From assembly GCA_032358165.1 (NCBI GenBank), contig JAALGY010000052.1, forward strand, positions 2,232,001-2,296,000: DNA of 64,000 nucleotides, read 5' to 3'. The position numbers were made by a program, and so were the translations under genes. This stretch comes from Diplosphaera chodatii (taxonomy: Eukaryota > Chlorophyta > Trebouxiophyceae > Prasiolales > Stichococcaceae). Shown here piece by piece: positions 1 through 13,300 of the stretch (the first letter of the stretch is position 1; each line of letters begins with the position of its first letter). The notes under the pieces are model-generated. The model was not told where the DNA came from and searched no databases. It worked only from the letters and a program-made list of their open reading frames with translations.

Positions 1-418
1 CTGCTTGGTTGCACGGGTGATGTATGCACAGGGTAGCAACGAGTCGGCAGAGGCGCAGGCGGCGCGCGGATTGGGGGCCGCATCGTGGGCCGCTCCGCCG
101 CTGCTGCACGCTGGAAGCACTGGAGCTGGGCTGCACACGACCTCCGGCAGCGCCAGCGTGGTGCACGGATACTTGAGTGGCGGCTGGGTGCGCTGCTGCT
201 GTTTCGTTTGCAGACTGCGGGGCGCTGGTGCTTGCAGTGCCCTCTGGAGCGTGATACAGTGCAGTGTGCGCAAGCGGGATGCTGTCCACGGAGACTCACG
301 GATTGCTGCAAAGCACGTGTGTCCCATGTGAAAACAGCCTGCTCGGTGCCACGCAGCTCCCACAGCAGCCGTCAGTGAACGGTCAGCCGCCACCACGGGA
401 GCCGTCGGCGTGGCAACT

Positions 419-487
419 ATGGACAGCAACGCCTCCACCGACACCCTGCAGGTGCGTGCGTCCGACTGCTGCTCTGCAAGCGGCGGT

Positions 488-523
<36 letters not shown>

Positions 524-3440
524 CCAGCAGCGGCAGCAGCACCTGTGTCGCTGGACAAGCTGTCGATGCTGAATGGCTGCTGCGCCGCCTGGAATGGCGA
601 CAACCGTGGTCAGGCTGCTGCGCGGCACAGCCATGACGCAGCCCGTCTTTGCCGGAGTTGGGATGCAGGCCAGCCTCAGCTTGTACATCGCCGGGCTTGT
701 ACATCGCCGGGATGCTGAAGTAAAAAAACCATTGACCGCGCTGCAGAGCCCGCCGCTGACGGCGCCGGCGGGGGAGGCGCTACCCACGCAACCTGCCCGC
801 CAACGAGCTCGGCATACGCGCACGGGCGCAGGACATCCTTCGGCGCTGCCTGGGCTGCAGACGCAGCTGAAACCCACACGGGTGCGCTCGCTGTCCCTGC
901 TGGTGCTGGCTTCAGCGGCTGCCGCCATTAGCTGCGACCTGGTTTGTGCTCGAGACCAGTAGCGCTCCGCAGCATGCACTGCTGACTGATGTGGCACGTC
1001 TGCTGCCGCTGCCGTTGCCGCAGACACCTAAAGCCTTCCAGCATATCTTTGTTGCATTTGCAGCCAGGTGAATTGCTGTTTTGCTTGTAGTGTTTTGGGC
1101 TGCATTGTGGACCTTTTCCTAAGGTCATCCAAGGACGGTCAGTGCCAGCCAGTCGACACTGCTTATGCATGCTGCAGGGGGCGTCGCCGGACCGGGTGTG
1201 GCGGGTGCCGGGAGTTGGCAGAGGCCTCCTGCTGCTGCGCCGCCACCCTGCTGGCGGGCGCCATCCCCACGCTGGCCGCCCCCCTGGCCGGAGGTCCGCT
1301 TTCCATAGCCTTTACAGAGAGATCTGGACATGAGCACCGCCTGCCGGTGGAGTGATGCCTTCGGTGTGCCTGGCCATGGTGTACAGCCGGAACCTCAGCA
1401 GCGCCCGTCTGTCAACGAGATCTTGGTATGCTCGACTGTCAGCAAATCGTCTGAGCATGCATTCGAGGGGTGCTGACGGCAGCCACACATGCGCACTCAG
1501 CTGCCGTGCCGGGCGCACGCCAATGCTGTGGCGAAGCTGGCGCGGCAGGGGGTGCGCAGGACGCCGAGGCCTTCGGGGTCACCATCTGGCACTCGGTTGC
1601 AATGCGCCGCCCTGCAGGTGCTGCTTCTGCCCCTGGACAAATGTCTTGCCGCCGGATGCCTCACCTGGCATGTTGCAGCAAGACGCAGCAGCCTCAGCTG
1701 GCGCATGAGGCAGCCTGGTGCGGGCAAAAAACGCTTGTTGCCGCATACGGCTACGGCTCAGGTCGTTTGATCACTGGTAGGGGTACAGTGGCAATGGCGG
1801 TGGAGTTCGTCGTGGTGGACCAATGCCGGCGCCGCTGCTGCCATGCTCGAGGCGGTCACCGACGCGCGGCTACAGCTGGAGGCGGTGCGGCCGAGCGGCA
1901 GGCCCCATGCGCCGGCGCATCGGGCGACGGCGTGCCTACATTGCTTCCTGCCGCCAGCGCTGGGTCCTTGGCTGAAGCTTGGGCCAGACTCAGCTGTTGA
2001 GCACTTGCTTCAAGACCTCTGATGCATTGGCGTTCCGATCATGCTGACTGCAGCCACACTCCACGATCTTTCGCCATGCTGCCATGCAGGCCAGCGGGTT
2101 GAGCAAACCGCCAGCGCCCAGCAGTGCATCCAGCTCGCCATGTAGCTTCGACGCACGCCCTACCAAGGTCAGCCTGCTCACCGTGCATGGATGTGGAGCC
2201 TGAGCCGGATACTGCAGGATGTGTGTGTGCTCACTTGCAACCTCGTGCTCATCTGCCGCTGCGCGCCACCCTGGGTACCGACAGCCTTCTGCCCTGACTG
2301 GCAGCGCTCGGCGGTGATACCGGCGTCCAGCCGAGCTGCAGACCGGCGGGCGGCGGCGGCGCCCGCGCCGAGGGGTCGGCTGCCCAGAGAGCACGGCCAG
2401 CGCGCCCCGGGCGAGCGTGGCGTGCCACAGGTGACCCTTCCGTCTGCTCTCACTGTGTTTGCATCCCGAGGCCCTGGCGGCAGCGCCGCTTGCCACCGGC
2501 TCTTCCAATGTCGATCATGCTGCGCTGCACCGATCATCATCGTCTCAGCGGCGCAGCACCGGCCGCAGCAGCGCTCACTCGTGCATCATGGTGTCACAGG
2601 GTGATGCCCCTGGCGCCGCTGATGCAGTCAGCGGCTGTTGTGTGCAGGTGTACGCCGCCAGGACACGCTGGGCATGTTGTGCAGGGCGGGCAGCGCTGCC
2701 ACCACCCGCCCCGTGCTTGAGGTGCTGGTGCGCGGGCTGGAGGCGGGCTCCCTGGTCGCCTGCTGCTGTTGCCGCTGCAGTAGGGCGCGGCCCTGCTGTG
2801 CTGCTGCTGGGGCTACGGCACCCCGCCATGCTATCGCCATGGCAGGAGCGTCTGCATGCTGGCCAGTATTTCAAGGTCTGTATATGCAGCTTATGGTGGC
2901 ACCAGGCGCCGTGCAGCGCATCCAAGCAAAGCAGACATGGCTGGCATGGCTGCAGCCTGGATATCCCCTGTCACACTGGCCAACTGAAGACCTTCGTATG
3001 AATGCTGTGCAGGCGCTGTGGCGGCTGGCCTCGGGCGTCGGGCGTGGCGCCCGGCGCCCTGGTGATCGCTGAACTGCCATTGCGCGGTGCGCAGCTGGGC
3101 GCGGTGCTGGCCCCGCTGCTTGGTGCGCGGCTCGGCCCGCCTGCCAGCTGTACGCGCCCAGCTGCGCCGTCCTGCTGCAGTGTGGCCCGATGACGTGCTA
3201 GTTCGACGCTACTCACACTGCCCACCACTTCATCCCTGGCGGACATTTGCATGAGGATCAAAACCTGGAGCTGGGCGCCGCTAGCGCGGCGGGGGCGCCG
3301 TCAGCGACGGGCCTAACGGCAGCGGCGGATACGGCGAGGTATGGATGCGCACCGCCGCCACCGCGCCGCTCCTGGCCGCCCGCCGCTCGCATTTCAGGGA
3401 TGTGCGCCCCCAGGTCTGTGCTGCCTATGATGCGGTGATC
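419..3440 (+). CDS. unresolved coding-like region, hypothetical multi-exon gene
   Basis: I do not recognise a product. An ATG at 419 opens a reading frame beginning MDSNASTDTLQ, then a run of about 12 alanines encoded by CAG/GCA repeats (about 488-523), then APVSLDKLSMLNG. Further GC-rich, coding-like blocks bounded by plausible cag|..|gt signals follow near 1186-1310, 1838-1960, 2280-2430, 2648-2780 and 3020-3180, and one near 3300-3440 reads NGSGGYGEVWMRTAA before a stop. I could not join them in one consistent phase, so exon limits, start and even the number of genes are uncertain. The minus strand is also partly open here, but its frames read like shadows. A neutral description is a plus-strand gene, or a decayed gene, of unknown function. 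Confidence 0.25.
488..523 (+). repeat. CAG/GCA trinucleotide microsatellite
   Basis: A near-perfect run of GCA/CAG triplets. In the frame that starts at the ATG at 419 it encodes polyalanine. Similar CAG tracts recur at 21810-21848 and 22412-22456. Confidence 0.9.
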
Positions 3441-4693
3441 TAACGGCTGTGGAGGTTCGAAATTTATTGTGCGGATGCGTGTCCGGCCATCTGCCGAGGT
3501 TGGGACTCCGTAGCCTGCAGGGCGAGCGGGCGTAGCTCAAGGCCAAGTTTCTCCCGTCATGCGCCCGCAGCAGCGCCGTGCGCAGCCAGCTGGCCCGGCG
3601 CCGGACGCCGTCACCAACAACGCAGCACCACTATGCGGTGAGACGGGTGGGTGTGCCAGTGGACGGATGCAGCCGAGTCCAGCAGAATTGCCGCCATGCA
3701 GGGACAAGGCCATGTGATGGCGGATGCATGCCCTGCAAACGCTGATGTATGGGGTCATGCTTGCCGCTGAGATGCAATGAATGCAGATGAGGGCCGATGC
3801 TGGAGCTCAGTGTCCTCTTTGGTACAACCAGCCGCACCTGGCTCGTGCCGCCATGTCAGGATCACACACCAGAAGTGGAGCCGGCGGTTGTGTATACCAT
3901 ATGGCTTATCACAAATGATGAGGCCAGAGCAGTGTCTCTAGACGCTACCCACTGCGTGGGATGCTGATTGTACTCTGTCACAGGCATTCTGCAGAGCACA
4001 TTGTGTCGCATTGCTCTCGCTGCCGCCGCCAAGCGGCGGCGTGGCGGTAGGCGAGACGTCGACTGCTGGTGCACCCTGCGCAGCGTGTCTGCCGCCGGCC
4101 CTGCTGCATGGGCTGCGCACACTACCACTTTTGCGCTCCAATTATACATCCTGCACGTTTTCCTGCACGTTTTTCCACTGTCTATGTTTGATGCGGGACT
4201 GTCTGCACCGCTCCTGTAATCTGCACATTTTCCTTCCGATCACCACAAACGAACGATTCGAGTCCGGATGTAGTGTGCCACATGCTCAACACGGCAGGCT
4301 GGCCAAGTGCGTGGTGTGCTCACCACTTGACGGGGCCCAAACTGCCACCGATTATTTATCAGGCGGCACTTGCGCGCCCCACTCGTGTACCTACGCAAGG
4401 GCAGTCCTGCGACCACGATGACGCAACTGTGGGTCTGGTCCAAGGGGCAAGCTGACTGCTCTAGCACCGACACGCCAAAGTCGGTGGCAGCTGCATTGCG
4501 GTAGGTCTTCGCTATGTGACAAACTCGACAAAACGCATCTCCGGCTGCTGTGTATACATGCGCATGCGGCATGCCGCCTTTGCCGGTGCTGCGCGACCTC
4601 GTTCGGTCATTGGCCCCGATGCGGGACCACGTACCCTTGCTGAGTTGACCGGAAGGAAAAGTCAGTAGGCGGTTGTACGGGTACTTGAAACGT
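3441..4693. other. intergenic, no gene recognised
   Basis: No exon chain with convincing splice phases or family motifs was found on either strand. The sequence is less GC-rich than the flanking coding regions. It leads into a short microsatellite just upstream of the large OTU/ubiquitin-like gene. Confidence 0.4.
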
Positions 4694-4741
4694 CCTTGTC
4701 CTGTCCTTGTCCTTGTCCTTGTCCTTGTCCTGTCCTTGTCC
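4694..4741 (+). repeat. CCTTGT/TGTCCT hexanucleotide-type microsatellite
   Basis: Tandem TTGTCC units with two shortened copies, about 48 bp. It lies about 160 bp upstream of the ATG at 4898, so it may fall in the promoter or 5' UTR of that gene. Confidence 0.85.
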
Positions 4742-4897
4742 GGTGCCTCGAAATTGGCGGTGCCTCGCGTGAGCCTCTCGAACTCAGCTCAAGTAATCCT
4801 AGGGTCAGGGGGCCACTCATCGTCTGCTTCACTGCCACATTGTCACCTGCAGGGCTGCTTACAACCTTCCTGACGAAGGCAGCCTCAACGAGCAGCC

Positions 4898-7305
4898 ATG
4901 GGCAAAAAGCAGCGGCGTGCCTCTGGCAAGCCAAGGCACAGTCAGCATCATGCGGCACGCTTCAGGCAGAAGTATGCACGCAACCTGTTCATCATCACAG
5001 CGATGTGCATGGCAGTTCTCTTCTGTGGCGCGGTGGTCAACTATCAGCGCTGCCCCAATGGCATGTCCCAGGTGCGGCCGCTGCAGTCAGGCACGCCGGA
5101 GCAGCAGCATGCAGCGTGGATAGCACACTGGGAGCAGGCCCTGCAGCAGTACTTGCAGCCCCCCTGGCGGCCGCCAGCTCGGCTGCACTGGACGTTGTTA
5201 TGGCAAGCGTACGGCAGAGTGATGCGACTTGAGCCGCGGGGCAGGCAAGCACGCCGCTCTCACCGCCGCGCCGCACAGAGGAGTGCGAAGCACAGCCGCC
5301 GCCCTGTCAAGCGCCGCCGCCGCGGCGTGAAACGGAGGTCCAATGCGCTGTGGGCAGCGGTGTCAGCGGTGCGGGTGGCGGCAGTGCTGAAGCTCCTGCT
5401 TGTGGGCATCGGCGGGGTGGAGCCTCACCCGGGCCCACCATGCATGGGTGAGTGCCACATCTGCAACCGAGTCTGACATGCTGGCTGGCCTGACATAGCA
5501 GCAAGTATGTATGCAGCAAGCAACAACAGCCGTTCACTAGCACGCGCAATCCACTTGGCAGGCTGGGCAGCCGTGGCGCATGGCAGTAGGAGCCTGTGGG
5601 AGGCCTTTGCAACATTGCTGCCCGCGGAAGCAGTACCAGCAGGTGTGCAAGCGGCAAGCACCCCATGATGATTGTAGCGCCATGGAATTTGTCATTCAAC
5701 CGCAGCTGTATTGTGCGCTATGCCGCCAACCCATCATCAGTGTATGTTGCAGAGCCCGAGCAGCATGGCCACCAGCCTGACGCAGCAGAAACAGCAGCGG
5801 CATCAGCGCAGCCGGGGGCGGGGCCGGGCGGTGCTCCTGGCGACTCTCAACCTGGCGATGCATGCCACGTCAACAAGGTGAGACTCTGTGCCTGCCGTGT
5901 GTGGCGCACTGGAGTTGCCGCCCGGCGTCTCGTAGCCACCCCAATCCGCCTGCGCTTCAACTGGCCTGTACCAAGTGCCAGTGCTGATGCAGTACATTGA
6001 TTGGCATTTGAAGGGCTGTTTCAAACAGCACGACGACCTATCGCAGGGCGTGCCAAACGAGGTGTTTGACGAGCACTTCGAACGCGTCATCAACAAAGGA
6101 TGGGGCTCCTGCGGGTACTTTGCCGTGGCCCAGGCGGTGAGTGGCTGCAGCACAGCTCCTATTGTGCTCCACTGCGCGTGCGTGCGCAAGCAGTAGCCCG
6201 GCGCCGTCACATCAGCAAACTTGGGCTGCATTTGTGCATGCAGCTGGCGTCGCTGCCCGGCATCGTGCGCGGAGATATCCTCCAGGACTTCGGGCTGATG
6301 GCAGGCTACTGGGACCACCTGTCGCTGGAGGACCAGCTCCTGGCGACCTGGCCGATGCGCACACGCCTGGTTGGCTGCGTCCAGCGTGCGCTGCTGGCTT
6401 GCTGGGGGTGCGCCCAGCTTGCTACCATACACGTATGTCAAGAATAAACCTTTATGACACAGCCGCCAACCCGCATACACCTGACAGAGCGGATGCCACG
6501 AGTTGATGCATGTCGCGTAACAGGCCAACCTGATGCAGACCATGCGACCGGCTCGGTGCGCTGTTATGCATCAGTGTTTGCCAGTGCACCTGCACTAGAG
6601 CTGCTGAGCCTCGATGTGTCGCCGTCACAGGAAGGTGCGGCTGGGGGAGGAGCTGCCTAACCCTGTGGCCCACCTCTGGTACGACGTAATGGAGCACAGC
6701 CGCTGGTCGCCTGAGATCGGCAGGGCGTTCCCCACCGTCACCGGCCAGGACGACTTCGAGGCCGCGCTGCGGGGCCCAAGAGGCGAGGAGCTGCTCCACC
6801 TCGTGCTGGGCGCTTTCCGGGAGCACATGCTGCGCAACCCTGACCAGGTGCATTGTCCACCATATTAGCATGCAAGCCCCAGACGAGGCCCGGCCTGCAT
6901 ATACACACCTCTGCACGTTTGTCAAGGTGCCAAGGCCAAAGCATGCGGCCGCACCGCTGGTGAGCAAGAGCAGCATGCAGCCCGGGTGTGTGTGTGTGTG
7001 TAAGTAGCACGGCAAAGGCAGACCATGCACAAAGACCACGCAGCAAGCGGACGACCGTGCCTGGTGTTTGCGCTGCATCCATGACCCTGCCTGCGTGTGG
7101 CCCCACACAGGCGGGTGGGATTACCACAGATGCTTCTGTCCACGAGCTTGCGGAGCTGTTGGCAGACATGAAGGTTCACCGCTGGTTCATCTGGTACCGC
7201 GAGCGCAATGGAGACCGCACATTCCTGAGCCAGTCGTGGCGGGACTACGTGATGGATCCAGCACTCAGTGAGGTGTGCAATGCCCGTATTAATTTTGTGA
7301 ACATG

Positions 7306-7343
<38 letters not shown>

Positions 7344-10300
7344 AAACAGCACCTTCTGGGGCACCCTTCGTCTGCCTGCAGACATGTATTGAAATGCCTG
7401 CCGTGAAACGTGATCCTCTGCTTATCTGGCTCTGGCGCAGGGTGGCTCAGCAAGCGCGGCACAGGAGGTGCACATCGTGCACAATGGCCACAACCACCAC
7501 GAGTGGTATCGCTCGACGCCGCCGGGTGGCCAGCCGCGCCAGGAGCTCTGGTCATCAGCGCAGGGTCCGGCGCCGGCTCAGCATCAGCCTGACACGACTG
7601 AGTGCCCCCCACCGGCGGCGGCGTCCCCTCCACCTGCGGCCCCGCCGCGGCCGCGCAGCCCGCCCGGCACCCGGCAGCCGCAGCGGCAGTCGCAGCAGCG
7701 GCAGCGGCAGCCTACGGCCGCCAAGCAACCCACGCCGGCGGCGGCGTCCCCTCCACCTGCGGCCCCGCCGCGGCCGCGCAGCCCGCCCGGCACCCGGCAG
7801 CCACCCCGGAAACGGCAGAAGGTGTGATTGGTGTCCTAGCAGATTGCCAACTGCCGTGTCTCCATGACTGACAACCTCTCCTCTGATTTTAAAATAATGT
7901 GGTGATCAAATTTCATTCAGGGCGGCCGGCGGCAGCAGCAGCAGCCGGCTGTCTCTCGCGCCCAGCAGCCTGATGGAGCCCCGCACGGCCGACCTGGCGG
8001 CCTGCAGGGCGGTCCCGGTGCGACATGATGCACGACTCCTTTTGACCTTGGTGGCGCCTGCTTGAAGCAAGCCAGTGCAATGTACATCCCCTGCGTGATC
8101 ACCAGCATGCACGCTGCACTCACTTGTTGATGACATGCAACCCCATCTTGTGTGGTGGCAAGAAGTCCCTTGTTCATGTGCTTGGCTGTTTGGCTGGCGC
8201 AAACTGCGCTATTTGTGGCATGCAGTGCCACCCAGTGTTGGGCCCGCCGGCGCCGCGCCGTTCGGCACCCCACCCCGCAGTGGCGCCACTTGCTCCTGTG
8301 TCCAGGTGCTGCTAGATTGCGGGATTCATTGTGAGCACTGTGCGGCAGGAGTATCAGTTCGAGGTCAGTTAGCTGTGCTGTGTGCTAATGCCCTCGCCTG
8401 CCCGGCGACCTGCAGGGCAAGGTGCGCTCCCCGCCGCACACGGCGCCCGCCGGGGAGCTGGCTGAGGGCGCAGAGCCAGCCCAGAAACGCCGTCGGCCTG
8501 ACACATCGGTGCGTTGCAAGGTTTGCGGATCGACTGCCAGTGCTGTTGAGCCATTCAACTTTGCACTGCCGCCATAGGGAACCGTCTTGGGAAATTCCCA
8601 GCAGCTGTGTATATATGAAGTTGTCAATATATGTCCAATTGAGATGTGTGCAATGCACTCGTGCAGGAGGCGGAAGCAGCGCAGACAACACGCCTAGCTG
8701 GCAGCGGTGACTCAGCTGCCGCTGCGCAAGACGTGCACCTGACAGCACCGCATTCCTTCCATCAAGGCGGCAGCGACGGCGCAGCGGCTGCCGCCCCGCC
8801 AGACACGCCGCCCCATCATCCCCACAAAGGTGGCAGCAAGAAGCTGAAGGTGCGATGAAGGCATGGCTCTGCACTTTGAGTTGCCGCCCTGAGACCCTGG
8901 AGCAGCGCCCAGTCGTAGGCCTTGACATAGGACGCAGGCTGCTCTGAGGGAATCAGTCAGTTGAGGTGACAAGTGTTAGTACTTTGGATTGCGGTGTTGC
9001 AAAACCCGTTCGTGACCCTGCGGTCTTGCTGTTGCGATCACTCTGTGCTTCCCACACGCAGATCTTCATCAAGACCCCGACCGACAAGACAATCACCCTG
9101 CAGGTGGAGTCCTCATCCACCATCAACGACGTCAAGATCAAGATCCAGAACGAGCAGGGTGCGTGCCATCAGACCTGCTATTCAGTTCCACCGCTGCGGG
9201 AAGGCAGCTTCGGCCTTCGCCACCATATGTTGGCGAACCAAATCCTAGGTTCAGGTGTCTGATGTACTTGCTCAATTCCTTATAAAACCATTGGCCCGCT
9301 ATGTGCAGGACCGCCCCCAAACCAACAACGCCTGGTTTTCGATGGCAAGCGGCTGGAGGACAGTCGCACGCTGGCAGAATATAATGTGCGCAATGAAGAT
9401 ACCCTCCGGGTGCACTTGTCAGGCATTTATCATTGCCCACCCGCGGGGGCCACCCTGGTTGGGCCTAATCAGGTGCGGTGTCATGACACGCGCAGTGCAT
9501 GTGGTCCAGCAGCCTGCTTTGGACACGCAGCGATGTTGCATCACGCTTGAGGCACGCTCGCTTGGTGCAGGATGGGTTTGTTGCATGTCGATTGCGCACC
9601 GGCAGCCGAGCCTCAATGGCGGCCGTTGCTGAAGCCTGTATCAATGTAGACCCTGTTGAATTGGGTGAAACATTTCAGGACCTGGTTCGGGAGCTATATG
9701 CGGAGGTACAATCGGAAGTGTGCCTTCCGTGTGACAACCTGGCATGTTGCATGTGTGTCCTCCTTGCCGGCCGCCGCCCGACCAATTGAGGTGCTCCTCT
9801 TCAGGGTCGTGCACCAGAACTTCACGCCTTGGCAAACGCCACGCAATGTGAGCTGGATGTCTACGCACCGGCGCCCGGCAGGGCGGGCCACATTGCGTTG
9901 CGCAATACCATTACACCTGATGAGGGCGCTCGCTGCCGGCTGCCGCTGCTTCATGCCCCATCCGTTGGCTATGTTGCATTACACCCCGTCCAACGTCTCA
10001 ATCAGTCGCAGGTGATGCCATGCCCTCCCGACAGAGTACCATTTTCATTGTACGCGTGGCATGCGCTTGCAAACACACCTGCACTAGCATGTACATGACA
10101 GGACGGCGGTGCATGCCATAGGTGGCGGCAGCAGAGGCGGCAGCTGACACATGGCATACATTGTGCCCGCGATGTCTGCACCATGGTGTAGAGGCGCCGC
10201 TCACCGCGTCACACTACAAAAAGTGCCCCAAGGCCCGCTGCCCTTGCGGCGGCTGCGCAGCGGTGGCCGCCGCCGCCACGGCCGCCGCCGCCGCCAGGAG

Positions 10301-13300
10301 ATCCCTCGCAGCGTTGTCTTCACCAGCTGCTGCGGCACTTGCCTACCTGTTTGGTGACCCGAATTTGACTCCTTGTGAGTACAGGCATGCCTACTTGAGC
10401 TGGTGGCGCACGCATGTGCATTATGCGTGAGCCGGCGGCTTGTCACTATGTCGCTGCGTGAGCCCGGCGAATGATGTAAGGCAAGTCACTGATATGTACT
10501 TCTGGCCGCAGGCGCTGCAAGCGTCGCCGGCAGGTCGTTGTGCCACGTGGCGGGGGGGCGACCCTGGACGTCATCGCAACCGTCCAACGTGTGGTGGGAC
10601 CTCGGCACGGCATTCAACGACAAAATCACGCATGCTCACAGTCCATTTCACGCCGCAACTCAGCGGCGGGTTTTGCAGTCCTTGCCGCCACTCGTGCCCG
10701 CCCAGACGCGCGACGCCCAGCGGGACTACATTGACAGCCTCCATGCCCAGCAACTGCGAAACGAATGCGAGCAGACAGGCACTTTGCACTTTGCCGAGCT
10801 GAACGAGGTCAAGTGCCGAGAGGAAGCACACGTGAGCGCGCTCTCTGCAAGGAGTGTTGTTTTCCTTGCATGCGATCAACACGTCGGCTGCCTGTGTCAC
10901 TCGTGTGCACCAGATTCACACCGCTGCTGCTGACGCAAATGGCTTCAGCCTTTGCAGGACATGACAGTGGATGAGGCCCTCGAAACCGGGTGCTTCTTCA
11001 GGAGCTGCAGTGAGAATGCCCTGGGGGACCGGATGCTGTGCGAGCTGCTGCCAGACGAGCTCGAGGCCCTGCAGAGTGAGTCGCTTACGGTGATGGATCT
11101 TCAAATGTGGAAAGTTGTCGCATGTTACTTTCGACATTGTGCAGTTGATGATTCGGAACAGACCACACCAGTTGCCAATGCTCGTGCACAACGGCACTCA
11201 CCCTCCAGGCTCACATGTGCCCATGTTGTGCACCTGCGCATGGTCGAACAAGAATCCTTGAGAACAAATAGCATGCTAACGACAACGTTTACCTGGGTAG
11301 ATGTACCCAATAAACAAGAACGGGTGTGGGCGGCGATGGCAAGGCTGCAGAAAGCTGGCATCATGAAGAACATCTATGAAAGAGGTGCAGTGGGTCTCTG
11401 TTGGGTTGAGACACCGTGGGCACAATGTGCGCACAGCAGCGGTGTGCATCGTAACCATGTGTGCACCGTCTGCTTGCAGACCGTGGCATCGTGGTGACTC
11501 AAGACAAACTCAGCACCGGGCTCAAATTCTACGCGAAAGGCGGGAAAATGCACCAACGCGGCAGTTGGTACCATGGCTTCGCAATCAGCGTGAGAGTTTT
11601 GGCTGCAACTCCTTTTGTTGATCAGATGTTGGCCGAGTGTATGGCCGGCGGCTACCGTCGATGGTCTCAATGCCCAGCTCAATGCGCTTCAATCAAGCAG
11701 GACGACCCGTGCTCTGCTCCAATCCTTCGCAGTCTCCCATCCACGTCAAACCGAACGTGGTAAGGAAACTGCCACCCTTCACCTACGATAAGGAGGGGTA
11801 CGGCGCGGAGTGCCGGGCCGCCAAGCTGGAAGATGTGGTCCACTTCGTGCTGGAGAGTCACGTCGACGGTGCGAACCCTACTGACGACTGCCCAGCACCG
11901 CAAGCTATTGTGTGTAGCTGTCAGGAAACAGAGAAACATGAAGACCACATACATCTTGTTGTATGTCGCTGCGCACGCAGGCCGCCCCTTTGTGCTGGTA
12001 TTTCAGGACTCCCTGAAAGAGATGACAAAACGCATTATATATAACAAAAAGTTCGAGAGAAATGTCATCTCTCCCGCCATGTGAGTGTTGCGCATGCATG
12101 GCTTCATGGCCTCTCCTTGGCGTAGGTGAAACTGCCACAGACGAAGCCATTGATGCCCGACATGCAGATTGACTTCGGGCGACACACTACTTGACATTCC
12201 GTCGGATCGCGCGTCCTTGCAGAAGGCAGCCGACAAGCTCAACGCCATCCTACTGTGGCCTGAAGGTGCGTCTCAGGGTGGTAGGCATAGCATGCAGCCA
12301 AATGCACGGAAGCTTGTAGTAGATGTCGGACAGTCAGGCAGCTCAGAGTGCAAGCGGTATTGCTATTGAGATTCTGGCGTGCAATGTGGTGTTGAATAAC
12401 ACCAGGTTCAGGTTCAGCAGGCGGGCTGCAAGTGGCGCAATTTAGGCCGACTGTTCAGCAGAGTCGGTGTAGCTTGGCAGATGTTGCATTGTCAACATCG
12501 CTGCCAGGTTCGTGCACCCTAGAAGCCAGCAAGGGTGCAAACATGAGGACAATAATCAGTGTCCATCAGTGCCCACCAGCAAGGCAGATATATTGATCAG
12601 AATCAACCCACCACAGGGTGGTCATAGGCATGTTCCCGCACTGCAAAGCTTGTGTGCCATGCTAGCCCCTTGCTGCGAAATTTCATGCTATGTGCTCGCA
12701 GGCGATGCAGGGAGAGTCAGCGCAATGCAGATTGTGAGGGCGCTAGCCGCGCCGCTCGCGGGTGCGCGGCGCATGAAGATGGAGGCTCCCGCAACACGCA
12801 CCAGCCGGCGTACCGAGGCAACCATTGGCTGTGGCGGGCGGTTCCAATTCAAGCTGATGGCCGCCATGCACACCCGCGGGGTGAGCTTCATCCACTTTTG
12901 CCCTGCAATGGCGGTTGTCTTGTTTGACACGCATGGGTGTCGTAGTCAGCTGCTGCTTTTCCTTTTTAAAGAGTTACAAGGAGCAGCCCTCCCGCGTTGA
13001 ACACATGAAAAACGGTCGCCTTGGTGCGCGCAGTTCGACGTGGACGTCGTCCTGTACGGCGACGCAGACATCTTGATACGCAACCAGGAGGTCGCGGCCC
13101 TCGATGACTACGGCCGCCTCGAGTTCGACACCATGCGCCGCTGCACAATACAGGTGTGCTTCGTCATGGATGCTACCCAGCACTTGGGGCGGTGAAGCAA
13201 GTGGCGGCGGCAGATAAATTTCGAGGTCTCTCAAGTGCAATCATAGTCTGCCAAAACTAATCGGTTACTGCAGGCAAAGGTCGTCACCGCAACAAAAAAA

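Noticed and set aside
383..1027. Minus-strand 214-codon ORF with polycysteine
   Set aside because: The polycysteine comes from the CAG repeat on the other strand and the frame lacks any domain.
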